Origin: Cryobacterium psychrophilum
GTDB taxonomy: Bacteria > Actinomycetota > Actinomycetes > Actinomycetales > Microbacteriaceae
Direction: 5' to 3'
NCBI RefSeq assembly: GCF_004365915.1
Contig: NZ_SODI01000001.1
Location: forward strand, 682,001-746,000
DNA length: 64,000 nt
Shown: positions 18,024 to 27,574 of the stretch, in pieces
Numbering within the stretch: position 1 is the stretch's first letter
Layout of the letters: the number at the start of each line of letters is the position of its first letter
Position numbers and translations under genes: made by a program
The notes under the pieces: generated by a model
Told to the model about the DNA's origin: nothing
What the model saw: only the letters and a program-made list of their open reading frames with translations
Database searches by the model: none

Positions 18024-18072
18024 GACGCCGCGCGGCGAGAAGCACGGTATGTGCAGCTCCCCGCGCGGCGTC
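18024..18072. terminator. Bidirectional terminator between lexA and metE
   Basis: A perfect 12-bp GC-rich stem (18024-18035 with 18061-18072) encloses a 25-base loop between the convergent lexA and metE genes. On the plus strand it is followed by TGTTGTTT. Confidence 0.65.
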
Positions 18073-18083
18073 TGTTGTTTCGG

Positions 18084-20417
18084 CTAGGCCAGTACGGCAG
18101 CGACGATTCGTTCGCGAACGATCCGGGTCGCTTCGAGCATGTTCTTGAGCGAATCGACCGTCTCGGCATACCCGCGGGTCTTGAGACCGCAGTCGGGGTT
18201 CACCCAGACCTGTCGCGCCGGGATCGAGCCGAGTGCGGTTTCGAGCAGTTCCGTGAGTTCGGTGACACTCGGAACCCGCGGGGAGTGGATGTCCCATACT
18301 CCCGGCCCGATGCCGTGGTCGAAGCCACCGGCCTCGATGTCGTGCACCACCTCCATGCGCGAGCGCGCGGCCTCGATGCTCGTCACGTCGGCGTCGAGGT
18401 TCGCAATCGCGTCGATGACGACACCGAACTCCGAGTAGCAGAGGTGAGTGTGGATCTGGGTGGCGTCCGCGACGCCGGCCGTCGCCAGCCGGAAGGATCC
18501 GACCGACCAGTCGAGGTAGTCCGGCTGCTGCTCCTTCTTGAGCGGCAGTAGCTCCCGCAGTGCCGGCTCGTCAACCTGCACGATGCCGATACCGGCAGCC
18601 TCGAGGTCGCCGATCTCATCGCGCAACGCGAGCGCCACCTGACGGGCGGTCTCGCCCAGGGGCTGGTCGTCGCGAACGAATGACCAGGCGAGGATCGTCA
18701 CCGGGCCGGTGAGCATGCCCTTGACCGGCTTCGTCGTGAGGCTCTGTGTGTACACGGACCAGTCCACGGTGATCGCCCGCGGCCGGGACACGTCGCCCCA
18801 CAGAATGGACGGTCGGGTGCACCGGCTGCCATAGGACTGTACCCACCCGTTCTCGGTGACGGCGAAGCCGTCGAGGTTTTCGGCGAAGTACTGCACCATA
18901 TCGTTGCGCTCGGGTTCGCCGTGCACGAGAACGTCAAGTCCGATCTCCTCCTGCAGCGCCACAACCCGAGCGATTTCGGCCTGCATGAGCGCACGGTACT
19001 CGGCCTCGGTAAGCGAGCCCTTGAGCAGCTGGGCACGTGCGCGCCGGATCTCACCGGTCTGGGGGAAGGATCCGATCGTGGTGGTCGGTAGCAGCGGCAG
19101 GCCGAGCGCCTCTTCCTGGGCCGCGAGCCGATCGACGTAGTCACCGCGAGAGAAGTCGGCGGCGCTGAGGGCGCCCGTACGCACGCGCACCGCGCCGTCG
19201 CGCACTCCCGGTGCCGCCTGGCGAGATTCCAGAGCAGCAGCGGCAGCGGCCAGTTCGGGTTCAATCGCTGCGGGACCGTCGAAGAGCCCGCGAGCCAAAA
19301 CAGCCACCTGGGCGACCTTCTGGTCGGCAAAGGCGAGCCAGCTCGTGAGGTCCGCACCGAGCGATGACTCGTCCGTCACGTCGTGCGGCACGTGGAGCAA
19401 CGATGTCGACGTCGCGATGGTCACCGACGGGGACAGCTCACGCAGCGCCTCGGCGCGGGTGAGGGCGTTCCGAAGGTCGCCCCTCCAGATGTTGTGCCCG
19501 TCGACCACGCCGGCCACGAGCACCTTGGTGGAGAGCCCCGGCGTCGACGCCGGTACGGCTCCGCGTACGAGGTCGATGCCGATGGCCTCCACCGAGGTGC
19601 CGGCGAGAACGGGAAGTGCATCGTCGAGGCTGCCGTAGGGAGCGGCCACGAAGATGGCCGGGCGGCGGTCCAGCTGTCCGAGGGTCGCGTACGTCGCGGC
19701 AAGCGCTCCGAGCGTTTCTGCGCGAGGCACGTCGATGCTTTCGCTCACGAGGCCGGGCTCATCCAGCTGCACCCACTCGGCTCCGGCTGCGGCGAGGCGG
19801 CCGAGGAGCTCAGCGTAGACGGGCACGAGATCATCCAGGCGCGACAGGGGCTGGAAGCCCACCGGCGCTTCGTCGCTCGGCTTGCTCAGCAGTAGGAACG
19901 TGATGGGGCCCACAATAACGGGCCGGGTGGTGAACCCAGCCGCCCGAGCCTCCTCGAATTCGCGCACAATTCGGTCACTCGCGAGCGAGAAGACCGTTTC
20001 CGGTCCGATCTCCGGCACGAGGTAGTGGTAGTTCGAGTCAAACCATTTGGTCATCTCAAGGGGCAGCTTGTCGCCCTCCCCGCGGGCCAGGGTGAAGTAG
20101 CCGGCGAGGTCGATTCGACCGTCAGCGCCCACGAGCGACGCGAAGCGTGAGGGCACCGCCCCGACGGTTACTGCGGCATCCAACACCTGGTCGTAGAACG
20201 AGAAGGACTCCGGGATCGATGAATCGGTGCGTCCCAGGCCGAGGGAAGCCAGACGCTCTCGGGTGCTTGAGCGCAGGCCGGCGGCAGTGCCCTCGAGTTC
20301 GTCGGCACTGGTCGCGCCGCTCCAGAAGGCCTCGACGGCCTTCTTGAGCTCACGACGGCGCCCAATGCGCGGGTAGCCGAGGATCGTTCCGGACGGGAAT
20401 TCGGGGATGGTTGTCAT
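18084..20417 (-). CDS. metE: Cobalamin-independent methionine synthase
   Basis: MetE transfers a methyl group from 5-methyl-tetrahydrofolate (polyglutamate) to homocysteine. The 777-residue product begins MTTIPEFPSGTILGYPRIGR and has two related barrel domains. Zinc and substrate residues appear in TQIHTHLCYSEFG (His-x-Cys) and VNPDCGLKTRGYAE (Cys). I start it at ATG 20417 after a CAGGAAATCAGC ribosome-binding site; an in-frame extension into metF is not coding. The ATG overlaps the metF stop by 4 bp, so the two steps that make and use methyl-folate are coupled. Confidence 0.96.
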   Translation of the reverse strand: MTTIPEFPSGTILGYPRIGRRRELKKAVEAFWSGATSADELEGTAAGLRSSTRERLASLGLGRTDSSIPESFSFYDQVLDAAVTVGAVPSRFASLVGADGRIDLAGYFTLARGEGDKLPLEMTKWFDSNYHYLVPEIGPETVFSLASDRIVREFEEARAAGFTTRPVIVGPITFLLLSKPSDEAPVGFQPLSRLDDLVPVYAELLGRLAAAGAEWVQLDEPGLVSESIDVPRAETLGALAATYATLGQLDRRPAIFVAAPYGSLDDALPVLAGTSVEAIGIDLVRGAVPASTPGLSTKVLVAGVVDGHNIWRGDLRNALTRAEALRELSPSVTIATSTSLLHVPHDVTDESSLGADLTSWLAFADQKVAQVAVLARGLFDGPAAIEPELAAAAAALESRQAAPGVRDGAVRVRTGALSAADFSRGDYVDRLAAQEEALGLPLLPTTTIGSFPQTGEIRRARAQLLKGSLTEAEYRALMQAEIARVVALQEEIGLDVLVHGEPERNDMVQYFAENLDGFAVTENGWVQSYGSRCTRPSILWGDVSRPRAITVDWSVYTQSLTTKPVKGMLTGPVTILAWSFVRDDQPLGETARQVALALRDEIGDLEAAGIGIVQVDEPALRELLPLKKEQQPDYLDWSVGSFRLATAGVADATQIHTHLCYSEFGVVIDAIANLDADVTSIEAARSRMEVVHDIEAGGFDHGIGPGVWDIHSPRVPSVTELTELLETALGSIPARQVWVNPDCGLKTRGYAETVDSLKNMLEATRIVRERIVAAVLA

Positions 20418-21445
20418 GCTGATTTCCTGACTGGATAGGCCACCGAAAAGGCGGGATAGCTGGAAGCTGAACGGGTGGAAGCGGGGTGAAGTTTGCGGGT
20501 GTCGAGGGCGCCGCATCGGTGCAGCACCTCGAGCACGGTTGGGTGCTGGTTGAAGGCATAGAGGTGCAGGCCAGGGGCGCCACCGTCGAGGACCTGCTGC
20601 GCGAGCTGGGTCGCATGCGCGATACCGATCTCCCTCTGGCCTTCCGGGGTCGGTTCGACCTCGAGTTGGATGGCGAGGTCCGACGGCAACTCCTCGCCGG
20701 AAAGTTCGAGGATGCGCCGCAGCCGACCGGGGCTCGTGACGGGCATGATCCCGGGCAGGATCGGAAACTCGACGCCGGCGCGGCGGGCCCGCTCGATGAA
20801 AGTGAGGTAGTCGTCGGCGTGGAAGAACAGCTGGGTGATCCCGAGGTTGGCGCCGGCGGCCTGCTTGGCCAGCAGCGTGTCGATGTCCTGCGATGTGGCG
20901 CGGGACCGTGGGTGACCATTGGGGAACCCGGCCACGGCAATGCGCACCTTGTCGCGCTCCGTCTTCACGCCGCGGGCGCCCGGCAGGCCGGGAATGACCG
21001 TCTCCCGGTAGGGCACGCGCTCGGCCTGCACCCGGTGAATCAGCTGTACGAGCTCGGCGGCGCTGTGCAGGTCGCCGAGGAACGTCTCTCCCTCGGCAAC
21101 CCCCTGCGGCGGGTCGCCGCGCAGCGCGAGGAAACTGCGCACACCCGCGTCGAGAAACTCCCGAATCAGCACGCTGGCCTCGACATTGGAGGATCCCACG
21201 CACGTGAGGTGCGCCATCGGGTCCACCGTCGTGTGCTCGAGAATGTACCGCAGCACCTCGAGCGATGAGGAACGAGACGAGCCGTTGGCCCCGTAGGTCA
21301 CGGAGAGGAACTCGGGTCCGGCCGCCGCGAGGTGGTCGATTGTTGTGTGCAGGGCGGATACCGCGGCATCCGTTTTCGGCGGATACAGCTCAAACGAGAA
21401 CGGCACGTGCGTCGTGCGCGGTGTCGATGTCGTCGTCTCGGTCAT
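20414..21445 (-). CDS. metF: Methylenetetrahydrofolate reductase
   Basis: MetF reduces 5,10-methylene-THF to 5-methyl-THF with FAD. The 343-residue protein has the conserved FSFELYPPKTDAA start (catalytic Glu), SVTYGANGSSR, HLTCVGSSN and ALRGDPP. A later LGITQLFFHADDYLTFIERA completes the family pattern. The start at ATG 21445 is supported by GAGGAACCCG; another ATG four codons upstream is possible. It feeds MetE, encoded immediately downstream. A perfect inverted repeat lies about 150 bp upstream and could be the operator. Confidence 0.93.
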   Translation of the reverse strand: MTETTTSTPRTTHVPFSFELYPPKTDAAVSALHTTIDHLAAAGPEFLSVTYGANGSSRSSSLEVLRYILEHTTVDPMAHLTCVGSSNVEASVLIREFLDAGVRSFLALRGDPPQGVAEGETFLGDLHSAAELVQLIHRVQAERVPYRETVIPGLPGARGVKTERDKVRIAVAGFPNGHPRSRATSQDIDTLLAKQAAGANLGITQLFFHADDYLTFIERARRAGVEFPILPGIMPVTSPGRLRRILELSGEELPSDLAIQLEVEPTPEGQREIGIAHATQLAQQVLDGGAPGLHLYAFNQHPTVLEVLHRCGALDTRKLHPASTRSASSYPAFSVAYPVRKSA

Positions 21446-21586
21446 CGGGTTCCTCATTCGGCAGAAGCGGTGGAAAGTGCGGCCGGGCGGCCGCGGACCA
21501 TCAGCGGAGCTGACAGTGACTCGCGGGCGGGTGCCGGGCTCGGCTGTCGCTCCATGCCGCGGGAGAAAATCCCCGGGCAACGATTG

Positions 21587-21600
21587 TGTAGAAATCTACA
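21587..21600. promoter_or_regulatory. Inverted repeat upstream of metF
   Basis: TGTAGAAATCTACA is a perfect 6-2-6 inverted repeat about 142 bp before the metF start codon. No riboswitch is evident in the 290-bp gap 21446-21735, so this is the best candidate operator for metFE. Confidence 0.45.
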
Positions 21601-21675
21601 ACACTCCCAACCGGCACGTCGGAGTGTGACGCCGCGTGACTCGAGTGTGCTCAGAGTGCGGACCGCGCGCGCAAA

Positions 21676-21718
21676 AAAGCCGCCAGCCGTCGACGAGTGT
21701 CGGCGGGCTGGCGGCTTT
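21676..21718 (-). terminator. Terminator downstream of hflX
   Basis: A perfect 13-bp stem (21676-21688 with 21706-21718) and 17-base loop are followed on the minus strand by six U residues. It lies 17 bp past the hflX stop. Confidence 0.88.
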
Positions 21719-21735
21719 CGACGCCGCGGCTGGGG

Positions 21736-23277
21736 TCAGTCGGTGACGGCGGGCTGCTGCACGAATGGGGTGAAGTGCGGCGCGATCTCCGACGTGACGA
21801 ACGCCGTGATGAGCGTGCCCGCTTCCACATACTCGGTCGAGACGACCCGTCCCTCGTCGTGCAGCAGCGCGATGAGGTCACCGCGTTCGTAGGGGACGAG
21901 CAGGTGGAGTTCGATCTGTGGCGTGGGCAGCAGCTCTGAGATGGCGGCGAGCACGGTGTCAATGCCCTCGCCGCTTCGCGCGGAGACGAACGTGGCGTGT
22001 GGCTCAAGGCCACGCAACACGAGGCGATCGTCTTCGCTGATGAGGTCGCTCTTGTTGAAGACCACGAGCTCGGGAATGTCCCGGGCGCCAACCTCGGAGA
22101 TGACGTCGCGCACGGTGGACAGTTGGCTCACCGGGTCGGGGTGTGACCCATCGACGACGTGCACGATGACGTCGGCGTCCGCGACCTCCTCGAGCGTCGA
22201 GCGGAAGGCCTCGACCAGCTGGTGCGGCAGGTTGCGCACGAAACCGACCGTGTCGGTGAGCGTATACAGGCGCCCGTCCTCGGTCGTGGACTTGCGCACG
22301 GTGGCGTCGAGGGTCGCGAACAGGGAGTTCTCCACGAGCACACCGGCGCGGGTGATGCGGTTGAGCAGGCTCGACTTGCCCGCGTTCGTGTAACCCACAA
22401 TGGCGACGGAGGGAACGGCGTTGCGCTTGCGGTTGGCCCGCTTCGCAATCCGCGCCGGCTTCATCTCGATCATCTGCTTGCGCAGGCGAGACATTCGGGT
22501 GTGGATGCGACGGCGATCGAGTTCGATTTTCGTCTCACCGGGTCCGCGCGACCCCATGCCGGCTCCCGCACCACCGACCTGGCCACCCGCCTGGCGGGAC
22601 ATGGAGTCACCCCAACCACGCAGGCGCGGAAGCAGGTACGCCAACTGGGCGAGCTCGACCTGGGCCTTGCCCTCCCGGCTCGTGGCGTGCTGGCTGAAGA
22701 TGTCAAGGATGACGGCGGTGCGGTCGATGACCTTGACCTTCACCACGTCTTCGAGGGCGCGTCGCTGGCTCGGGGCCAGCTCGGTGTCGGCGATCACGGT
22801 GTCGGCACCCATCGCCTTGACGATGTTCGCGACTTCCTCCGCCTTGCCCTTACCCAGGTACGTGCTGGGATCGGGTGTGGCGCGGCGCTGCAGCAGGCCG
22901 TCCAGCACCGTGGCGCCGGCCGTCTCGGCAAGGGCCGCAAGTTCGCGCATGGAATTCTCGGCGTCCGCGACCGTGCCGTGGGAGTACACCCCCACGAGCA
23001 CGACGTTTTCGAGGCGAAGCTGCCGGTATTCGACCTCGGTGACGTCTTGAAGCTCGGTGGAGAGACCGCCGACGCGCCGGAGCGCGTTCCGGTCCTCACG
23101 CTGGGTCTGCTCACCGTCGAAGTCGTTGCTGTGTTTCACGGTGGAGGCCGGTTCGGCCTGCAACGCCTGCGCTGACCCGCTGGTAAAAAGCGAATAGCCG
23201 GCAGCACGACTTTCGGTGCTCGCAAGCACCCGGGCTACTACATCGTCATCATCATGGGGCACGATTGAATCAATCAT
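21736..23277 (-). CDS. hflX: Ribosome-associated GTPase HflX
   Basis: HflX binds the 50S subunit and rescues or splits stalled ribosomes. The 513-residue protein has the HflX N-terminal domain (about 85-250, with STYLGKGKAEEVA and DRTAVILDIFSQHATSREGK), the glycine-rich linker GGQVGGAGAGMGSRGPGETK, and the G domain with G1 GYTNAGKSS, G3 DTVGF and G4 NKSD. About 80 acidic or polar residues precede the domain, somewhat longer than usual. AAAGGA precedes the ATG. It is divergent from a methyltransferase gene across only 41 bp. Confidence 0.95.
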   Translation of the reverse strand: MIDSIVPHDDDDVVARVLASTESRAAGYSLFTSGSAQALQAEPASTVKHSNDFDGEQTQREDRNALRRVGGLSTELQDVTEVEYRQLRLENVVLVGVYSHGTVADAENSMRELAALAETAGATVLDGLLQRRATPDPSTYLGKGKAEEVANIVKAMGADTVIADTELAPSQRRALEDVVKVKVIDRTAVILDIFSQHATSREGKAQVELAQLAYLLPRLRGWGDSMSRQAGGQVGGAGAGMGSRGPGETKIELDRRRIHTRMSRLRKQMIEMKPARIAKRANRKRNAVPSVAIVGYTNAGKSSLLNRITRAGVLVENSLFATLDATVRKSTTEDGRLYTLTDTVGFVRNLPHQLVEAFRSTLEEVADADVIVHVVDGSHPDPVSQLSTVRDVISEVGARDIPELVVFNKSDLISEDDRLVLRGLEPHATFVSARSGEGIDTVLAAISELLPTPQIELHLLVPYERGDLIALLHDEGRVVSTEYVEAGTLITAFVTSEIAPHFTPFVQQPAVTD

Positions 23278-23289
23278 TCCTTTAACTCT

Positions 23290-23302
23290 AGTTCAATGAA
23301 CT
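23290..23302. promoter_or_regulatory. Palindrome in the 41-bp hflX/methyltransferase divergent region
   Basis: AGTTCAATGAACT is a 6-1-6 inverted repeat between the two divergent start codons and could serve both promoters. Confidence 0.35.
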
Positions 23303-23306
23303 CGGA

Positions 23307-23312
23307 TAGGTT
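23307..23312 (+). promoter_or_regulatory. Putative -10 box of leaderless methyltransferase transcript
   Basis: TAGGTT ends six bases before the ATG of the methyltransferase gene; no good Shine-Dalgarno is present. Confidence 0.5.
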
Positions 23313-23318
23313 CCATTT

Positions 23319-23936
23319 ATGTCGTCCGACCACTACTTCTCCCCCGCACCCGGCACGGAATTGCGAACGCGCACCATTGAGGTCGAGCTCAACGGCGCCA
23401 CGCACGAGGTGACCACAGCCAACAACGTCTTCAGCCCTGGGCATATTGATACCGGTACCGAGGTACTGATCAAGTACGCCCCGGCGCCACCGCTCGCGGG
23501 CGATTTCCTGGACCTGGGGTGCGGCTGGGGCCCGATCTCCCTCCACCTCGCGCTCGTCTCCCCCGAGGCGACCATCTGGGCCGTTGACGTCAACGAACGA
23601 GCCCTGGCACTCGTGCGCATGAATGCGGAGCGCCTCGGCCTCACGAATATTCGCGCGGTCCTTCCCGGCGACGTACCTGAGGACATCCGTTTTCGCACCA
23701 TCTGGTCGAACCCGCCCATTCGAGTGGGCAAGGACGAACTGCACAAACTCATGCAGACCTGGCTGCCGCGCCTCGAACCCGGTTCGGATGCCTGGCTCGT
23801 CGTGCAGCGCAATCTCGGTTCGGACTCGCTGCAGCGCTGGCTCGAGGCCGAACTGAGCGATGAGTGCACGGTGTCCCGGGAATCGATCAGCAAGGGCTTC
23901 CGGGTGATGCGCGTCGACCGCGCGTCGACCATCTGA
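23319..23936 (+). CDS. RsmC-like class I methyltransferase
   Basis: This 205-residue S-adenosylmethionine-dependent enzyme resembles the C-terminal catalytic half of RsmC, which methylates G1207 of 16S rRNA. SAM motif I is DFLDLGCGWGPISLHLA, motif II includes IWAVDVNERALALVRMNAE, and the nucleobase-methylating motif IV is SNPPIRVG. The N-terminal HYFSPAPGTELRTRTIEVEL is typical of this short form. The target is probably guanine N2 in rRNA, but that is a family-level inference. It is convergent with dapF. Confidence 0.85.
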   Translation: MSSDHYFSPAPGTELRTRTIEVELNGATHEVTTANNVFSPGHIDTGTEVLIKYAPAPPLAGDFLDLGCGWGPISLHLALVSPEATIWAVDVNERALALVRMNAERLGLTNIRAVLPGDVPEDIRFRTIWSNPPIRVGKDELHKLMQTWLPRLEPGSDAWLVVQRNLGSDSLQRWLEAELSDECTVSRESISKGFRVMRVDRASTI

Positions 23937-23959
23937 CAGGTCGGCGGCACGGTCGAAGG

Positions 23960-24841
23960 CTAGCCGAGGGCGAGGACCCCGTCGAACACCAGGTCGGCGG
24001 GGCCGGAGAGGGAGACGTGTTCACCGTCTTCGGTCGGGAACATTCGTACGCCGAGCACGCCGCCCGGCACCTCGACGCGCCACTGGTTCGGTGCCCCTGG
24101 GCCTGCCCAGTGCCGGGTGGCCAGAGCCGCCGCTGCGGCGCCCGTGCCGCACGACAGGGTCTCCCCGCTTCCGCGCTCGTGCACGCGCATCCGGATCCGT
24201 CCGACGCCGTTGACCACGAGGGGCTCATGCGGGACAACGAGCTCCACATTGGCGCCGTCGGCCGCTTCGGGCTCGAGCTGGGGAATGAACGTGAGGTCGG
24301 CGGATTCGAGCTCTTCATCGTCGGCGAGGGCGACGACCACGTGCGGGTTGCCCAGGTTGATGCCGAGGCCCGGGCGGGCGATCGACAGGTTTTTCACGCG
24401 CACGAGCGGCTCACCGCCGTCGAGACGCCAGCGTCCAAGATCAACCTGATAGCCGGTGGCGTTGCGCTGAACGTCACGCACGCCCGCTCGTGTTCCGATA
24501 GCGAGCGTGTCGCCCACCGCAAGGGTGGCGAGCCCGTTGTCGAGCAGGAAGCGCGTGTACACGCGGATGCCGTTGCCGCACATCTCGCTGACGGAGCCGT
24601 CGGCATTCCAATAGTCCATGAACCACTCGGCGTGGTTGTCCTCGGCGAGGGCGGCGGCGCCCGCGGCGATGTTCGCGGACCGAACGGCCCGAATGATTCC
24701 GTCGCCGCCGACGCCGAACTTGCGGTCACACACGGCGCGGATCTGTTCGGTGCTGAGCTCCATGTGTCCGTCCGGGTCCGCAAACAGAACGAAGTCGTTG
24801 CCGGTGCCGTGACCCTTGGTGAAGTTCAGATTAGTGCCCAT
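23960..24841 (-). CDS. dapF: Diaminopimelate epimerase
   Basis: DapF converts LL- to meso-diaminopimelate for lysine and peptidoglycan, using two cysteines. In this 293-residue protein they are Cys88 (SEMCGNGIR) and Cys231 ([13 protein letters not shown]). [17 protein letters not shown] and NLGNPHVVV are further hallmarks. The ATG is 9 bp after the miaA stop, and TAAACT, which includes that stop codon, is six bases before the ATG, so an internal leaderless promoter is possible. Confidence 0.95.
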   Translation of the reverse strand: MGTNLNFTKGHGTGNDFVLFADPDGHMELSTEQIRAVCDRKFGVGGDGIIRAVRSANIAAGAAALAEDNHAEWFMDYWNADGSVSEMCGNGIRVYTRFLLDNGLATLAVGDTLAIGTRAGVRDVQRNATGYQVDLGRWRLDGGEPLVRVKNLSIARPGLGINLGNPHVVVALADDEELESADLTFIPQLEPEAADGANVELVVPHEPLVVNGVGRIRMRVHERGSGETLSCGTGAAAAALATRHWAGPGAPNQWRVEVPGGVLGVRMFPTEDGEHVSLSGPADLVFDGVLALG

Positions 24842-24847
24842 GCGCCC

Positions 24848-24853
24848 AGTTTA
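24848..24853 (-). promoter_or_regulatory. dapF: Possible -10 box of leaderless dapF transcript
   Basis: TAAACT overlaps the miaA stop codon and ends six bases before the dapF ATG. Confidence 0.35.
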
Positions 24854-25903
24854 GGCGACTGGCACGGTGGGGACGGGGTCGGGGGCGCCGCGGCGAATGT
24901 GCACGAGCGCCTGCTCGAGGCGATCGGGCGCATCGGCGTCGATCCACAACGTGGGGTAGCGCTTGAACCAGCTCACCTGCCGGCGAGCGTAGCGCCGGGT
25001 GAGCTGTTGGGTGCTCTCAATCGCCTCAGCGCGGGTCAACGTGCCGTGCAGCTCGCCGAGGGCCTGCGCGTAGCCGATGGCCCGGCTCGCCGTAATCCCC
25101 CGCTCGAGGCCGACGGCGAGCAAGCCCTCAGCCTCCGCCACGATCCCGTCGGCCCACATGCCTTCAACCCGGGCGTCGAGCCGGGGTGTGAGGTCTTCCC
25201 GCGGCACCCGAAGGCCCAGAGTGACGGTCGGGCGCCAATAGACGGGGTCAGCGGGGAGCACGGCGATGTGCGGTGCACCGGTGAGCTCGACGACTTCGAG
25301 GGCTCGCACAAGGCGTCGTCCGTTGCTGGAGCCGATGCGCGCCGCGGCTTCGGGGTCAACGGCCTTGAGGCGCGCGTACATGCTGCCAGGGCCGGTTGCC
25401 GTGAGTTCGGCCTCCAGCCGGGCGCGCAGCGCGGGGTCGGTGCCGGGAAAACGAAAGTCGTACACGACGGAGGACACGTAGAGCCCGGAACCGCCGACGA
25501 GGATGGGCGTTGCTCCCCGCTCCAGGATGTCGGAAATGACCTCGCGGGCGTCGCGCTGGTAGTTGGACACCGTGGCTTCGTCGGTGACCTCGAGGGTATC
25601 GAGCATTCGGTGTGGAATGCCGCGCCGCTCAGCCACCGGAAGCTTCGCGGTTCCCACGTCCATACCCCGATAGAGCTGCATCGCATCGGCGTTGACGATC
25701 TCGCACGGTTGGCCGCGGGAGGCGAGGTTTTCGGCGACGTCAAGGGACAGCGCCGATTTGCCGGTTCCGGTGGATCCGACGATCACGATCAGCGGATGCG
25801 CATCCTGGCCGGCAACGTGCAGCCGGTCGGCGCCGACTTCCTGAGCCGCACCGAACTCGTGACGAGAGTCGAGCACCGCTCTAGCGCTGCCCGTCATTGA
25901 CAT
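24851..25903 (-). CDS. miaA: tRNA dimethylallyltransferase
   Basis: MiaA adds a dimethylallyl group to adenosine 37 of tRNAs that read UNN codons; MiaB then thiomethylates it. The protein has the P-loop [65 protein letters not shown] and [13 protein letters not shown]. The start is uncertain: ATG 25903 and ATG 25897 lie within the end of miaB and neither has a good ribosome-binding site, and the first 36 residues precede conserved sequence. The gene overlaps miaB by 23 bp with the start chosen. Confidence 0.9.
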   Translation of the reverse strand: MSMTGSARAVLDSRHEFGAAQEVGADRLHVAGQDAHPLIVIVGSTGTGKSALSLDVAENLASRGQPCEIVNADAMQLYRGMDVGTAKLPVAERRGIPHRMLDTLEVTDEATVSNYQRDAREVISDILERGATPILVGGSGLYVSSVVYDFRFPGTDPALRARLEAELTATGPGSMYARLKAVDPEAAARIGSSNGRRLVRALEVVELTGAPHIAVLPADPVYWRPTVTLGLRVPREDLTPRLDARVEGMWADGIVAEAEGLLAVGLERGITASRAIGYAQALGELHGTLTRAEAIESTQQLTRRYARRQVSWFKRYPTLWIDADAPDRLEQALVHIRRGAPDPVPTVPVA

Positions 25904-27512
25904 CGTAGATCGGAACGGTCGAGGCCCCGCTTGGCAGCCCCGGCGCTGTTGCGTCGGTGCTCGCGTCGCGGACCCGCAGCGCGGGCAGCCACACGGCGCC
26001 GGACGATGCCGGAGCATGCGCAGGAACCCCACAGGACTCGGCCTCGCCTCGGTCCCACGCCTCGCCGGCCCGGGTGGCGCGGATGAGCAGCGGCGCCTGG
26101 TCGCTCGAATCCGCGATGAGGTGGAAGGGTGCGGCCTCCGTGATGACGACGGTCACCATGTCGCCGGGGCGAGGGCGTGCCGACCCGGCCGGAACATCAA
26201 AGTGCACGAGGCGGCTGTCGGGCGCGCGGCCGCTCATCCGGTGGGTGTCTGCGTCTTTGCGGCCCTCGCCATTGGCGACGAGCAACTCGACTCGCGTGCC
26301 GATCAGCGCCTTGTTCTCTTCCCATGCGATGCGGTTCTGAAGCTCAGCCAACCGCTCGTAGCGCTCCTGCACGACCGCTTTCGGTACCTGGTCGGGCATG
26401 GTGGCGGCCGGTGTGCCGGGGCGAATGGAGTATTGGAAGGTGAAAGCCGTGGCGAACCGGGCCTCCTCGACCACTCGGAGTGTCTCCTGGAAGTCTTCTT
26501 CGGTTTCGCCGGGGAACCCCACGATGATATCGGTGCTGATGGCCGCGTTCGGCATCTGCGCACGCACGCGTTCCAGGATGCCCAGAAACTTCGTGGAGCG
26601 GTAGGAGCGACGCATGGCCTTGAGCACGCGGTCCGATCCGGACTGCAGCGGCATGTGCAGCTGCGGCATCACGGCGGGAGTGTCGGCCATAGCGTCGATG
26701 ACATCATCGGTGAACGCTGCCGGGTGCGGGCTGGTGAAACGGATGCGTTCCAATCCCTCGATCTTGCCGGCCGCGCGCAGGAGCTTGCCGAAGGCGAGAC
26801 GGTCGCCGAACTCGACACCGTAGGAGTTGACGTTCTGACCCAGCAGGGTGACCTCGATGGCACCGTCATCGACGAGTGCCTGAATCTCCGCGAGGATCTC
26901 GCCGGGGCGGCGGTCTTTCTCCTTGCCCCGGAGTGCCGGCACGATGCAGAACGTGCAGGTGTTGTTGCAGCCGACGGAGATGGACACCCAACCGCTGTAG
27001 CTGGAGTCTCGTTTGGTGGGAAGCGTCGACGGGAACGTCTCGAGGGATTCCAGGATCTCCAGCTGAGCCTCGCCGTTGTGGCGGGACCGCTCAAGCAGAC
27101 TGGGAAGCGATCCCATGTTGTGTGTGCCGAACACGACATCCACCCAGGGGGCCTTGTCGAGAATGGTGGTCTTGTCTTTCTGGGCGAGGCATCCGCCGAC
27201 GGCGATCTGCATGCCGGAGTGGCGTCGCTTCACCGAGGCGAGGTAGCCGAGGTTTCCGTACAGCTTGTTGTCGGCGTTTTCGCGCACTGCGCAGGTGTTG
27301 ATCACGACGACGTCGGCCTCTTCGCCGTTGGCGGAGACATACCCGGCTGCCTCGAGGGAGCCGCTCAGCCGTTCCGAGTCGTGCACGTTCATCTGGCAGC
27401 CGAACGTGCGTACCTCGTAGGTGCGCGCCCGGCCCTCGGCATCGACCGCTGCCGCCGACGGGGTGATCACGGTTCGGCGGGTGGCTTCAGGGGCGGGGGC
27501 GATGCTACTCAT
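25881..27512 (-). CDS. miaB: tRNA methylthiotransferase MiaB
   Basis: This radical-SAM enzyme converts i6A37 to ms2i6A37 in tRNA. In the 543-residue protein the auxiliary cluster cysteines are Cys39 (RTFGCQMN), Cys74 (NTCAVRENA) and Cys108 (GGCLAQK). The radical-SAM CxxxCxxC is GCNNTCTFC (Cys182, 186, 189). The TRAM domain follows, and a tail of about 75 residues rich in Ala/Pro/Ser extends beyond it. The next gene, miaA, makes its substrate. Confidence 0.96.
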   Translation of the reverse strand: MSSIAPAPEATRRTVITPSAAAVDAEGRARTYEVRTFGCQMNVHDSERLSGSLEAAGYVSANGEEADVVVINTCAVRENADNKLYGNLGYLASVKRRHSGMQIAVGGCLAQKDKTTILDKAPWVDVVFGTHNMGSLPSLLERSRHNGEAQLEILESLETFPSTLPTKRDSSYSGWVSISVGCNNTCTFCIVPALRGKEKDRRPGEILAEIQALVDDGAIEVTLLGQNVNSYGVEFGDRLAFGKLLRAAGKIEGLERIRFTSPHPAAFTDDVIDAMADTPAVMPQLHMPLQSGSDRVLKAMRRSYRSTKFLGILERVRAQMPNAAISTDIIVGFPGETEEDFQETLRVVEEARFATAFTFQYSIRPGTPAATMPDQVPKAVVQERYERLAELQNRIAWEENKALIGTRVELLVANGEGRKDADTHRMSGRAPDSRLVHFDVPAGSARPRPGDMVTVVITEAAPFHLIADSSDQAPLLIRATRAGEAWDRGEAESCGVPAHAPASSGAVWLPALRVRDASTDATAPGLPSGASTVPIYDVNDGQR

Positions 27513-27574
27513 AGTGGGTCCAGTTTACGCGAGCATTGTGTGAACTCGGCCAGAGCCCTCCAGGACGGCACCAA

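Noticed and set aside
18084..21203. A 1039-residue version of MetE starting inside metF
   Set aside because: The extra N-terminal residues are metF sequence in the wrong frame; the ATG at 20417 has a ribosome-binding site and the conserved MetE start.
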